Shown piece after piece: positions 63,866-64,000 of a DNA stretch of 64,000 nucleotides; the stretch's first letter is position 1; every line of letters begins with the position of its first letter. The notes below the pieces were generated by a model, which searched no databases, had not been told where the DNA came from, and worked only from the letters and a program-made list of their open reading frames with translations. A program made the translations under genes and the position numbers. This DNA comes from Pseudomonadota bacterium (lineage in GTDB: Bacteria; Pseudomonadota; Alphaproteobacteria; Micropepsales; Micropepsaceae). The stretch is taken from NCBI GenBank assembly GCA_016201105.1, contig JACQDN010000040.1:33747-97746 (forward strand), written 5' to 3'.

Positions 63866-64000
63866 GGTCCGGACTCAATTAAAGCCAGTATGCGACGAGG
63901 GCTGCGAGGTGGACAGCGGCGAGAAAATTGCTGGCGAGTTTGTCGTAGCGAGTGGCGATCCGGCGGAAATCCTTAAGCCTGCAGAAGCAGCGCTCGATGA
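63866..64000 (-). mobile_element. IS5-family insertion sequence, right part cut by window end
   Basis: The element probably begins at GGTCCGGACTCA (63866), just after CTAG at 63862-63865, which includes the rluB stop codon. CTAG fits the YTAR target duplication of the IS5 group. The other end and target copy lie outside the window. Confidence 0.65.
63879..64000 (-). CDS. IS5-family transposase, C-terminal fragment
   Basis: The last 40 codons are visible, entering from the right edge; the stop is TAA at 63881-63879. The segment IERCFCRLKDFRRIATRYDK contains the catalytic Glu of the DDE triad with the conserved Arg and Lys spacing of IS5 transposases, followed by LAALVAYWL. The gene starts beyond the window. 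Confidence 0.85.
   Translation of the reverse strand, partial: IERCFCRLKDFRRIATRYDKLASNFLAAVHLAALVAYWL

Overview
The window reads as about 64 kb of a GC-rich alphaproteobacterial chromosome. The evidence is an ECF sigma factor of the Caulobacter SigF type with its NrsF anti-sigma factor, a SigF-linked bufferin operon, a soluble PAS/HisKA kinase of alphaproteobacterial style, and arrays of GC-rich palindromic intergenic repeats. The genus cannot be fixed from sequence alone; Caulobacterales or Micropepsales-like bacteria are reasonable guesses. No tRNA, rRNA, CRISPR array or replication origin was seen.

Layout. 1-4.7 kb: end of an MFS transporter, a VapBC-type toxin-antitoxin pair, and a LysR regulator divergent from an aldo/keto reductase and a small NADP-binding oxidoreductase. 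4.7-10.4 kb: a Cu/Ag RND efflux pump (cusBA) with small exported metal-related proteins. 10.6-21.3 kb: the most interesting part, a SigF/NrsF region. On the minus strand sigF-nrsF is followed by a peroxiredoxin-like gene, a GDCCVxC protein, and then an operon that starts with an NPC-repeat peptide and continues with DUF6789, thioredoxin, CcdA, NrtS, DUF6969 and VKOR genes. On the plus strand a second NPC-repeat peptide leads bufA1-bufB-bufC-doxX. Both NPC genes are preceded by an identical GTAACC-N16-CGAA promoter, so they look like one regulon joining Cys-rich peptides, an MNIO peptide-modifying enzyme and envelope thiol chemistry.

21.3-28.7 kb: an arsenosugar-type cluster (AhpD-like protein, radical SAM enzyme, ArsM, PiT carrier, TVP38 protein, flavin disulfide oxidoreductase, TIGR04282 and TIGR04283 glycosyltransferases). 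29-46 kb: a second metal island with czcCBA, a periplasmic helical protein, a cupredoxin, a MacAB-like ABC exporter with an adjacent CC-rich 55-residue peptide, several small membrane or Met/His-rich proteins, and csoR divergent from copA. 46-50 kb: a HigBA-like toxin-antitoxin pair with a frameshifted toxin, a large beta-propeller/phosphoesterase and an LprI-like protein.

50-64 kb: ordinary chromosomal genes (PAS histidine kinase, acyl-CoA dehydrogenase, SRPBCC protein, PAP2 phosphatase, TerC, GPH transporter, glutathione transferases, DUF1330, TetR with a DsbA/kappa-type isomerase, MBL hydrolase, TadA-like deaminase, RluB-like pseudouridine synthase). Their gaps carry palindromic repeats. 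The 3' end of an IS5-family transposase runs off the right edge. Overall, 4.7-46 kb behaves as a metal and metalloid resistance region: copper and silver (cus, csoR-copA, bufferin), zinc/cobalt/cadmium (czc) and arsenic (arsenosugar).
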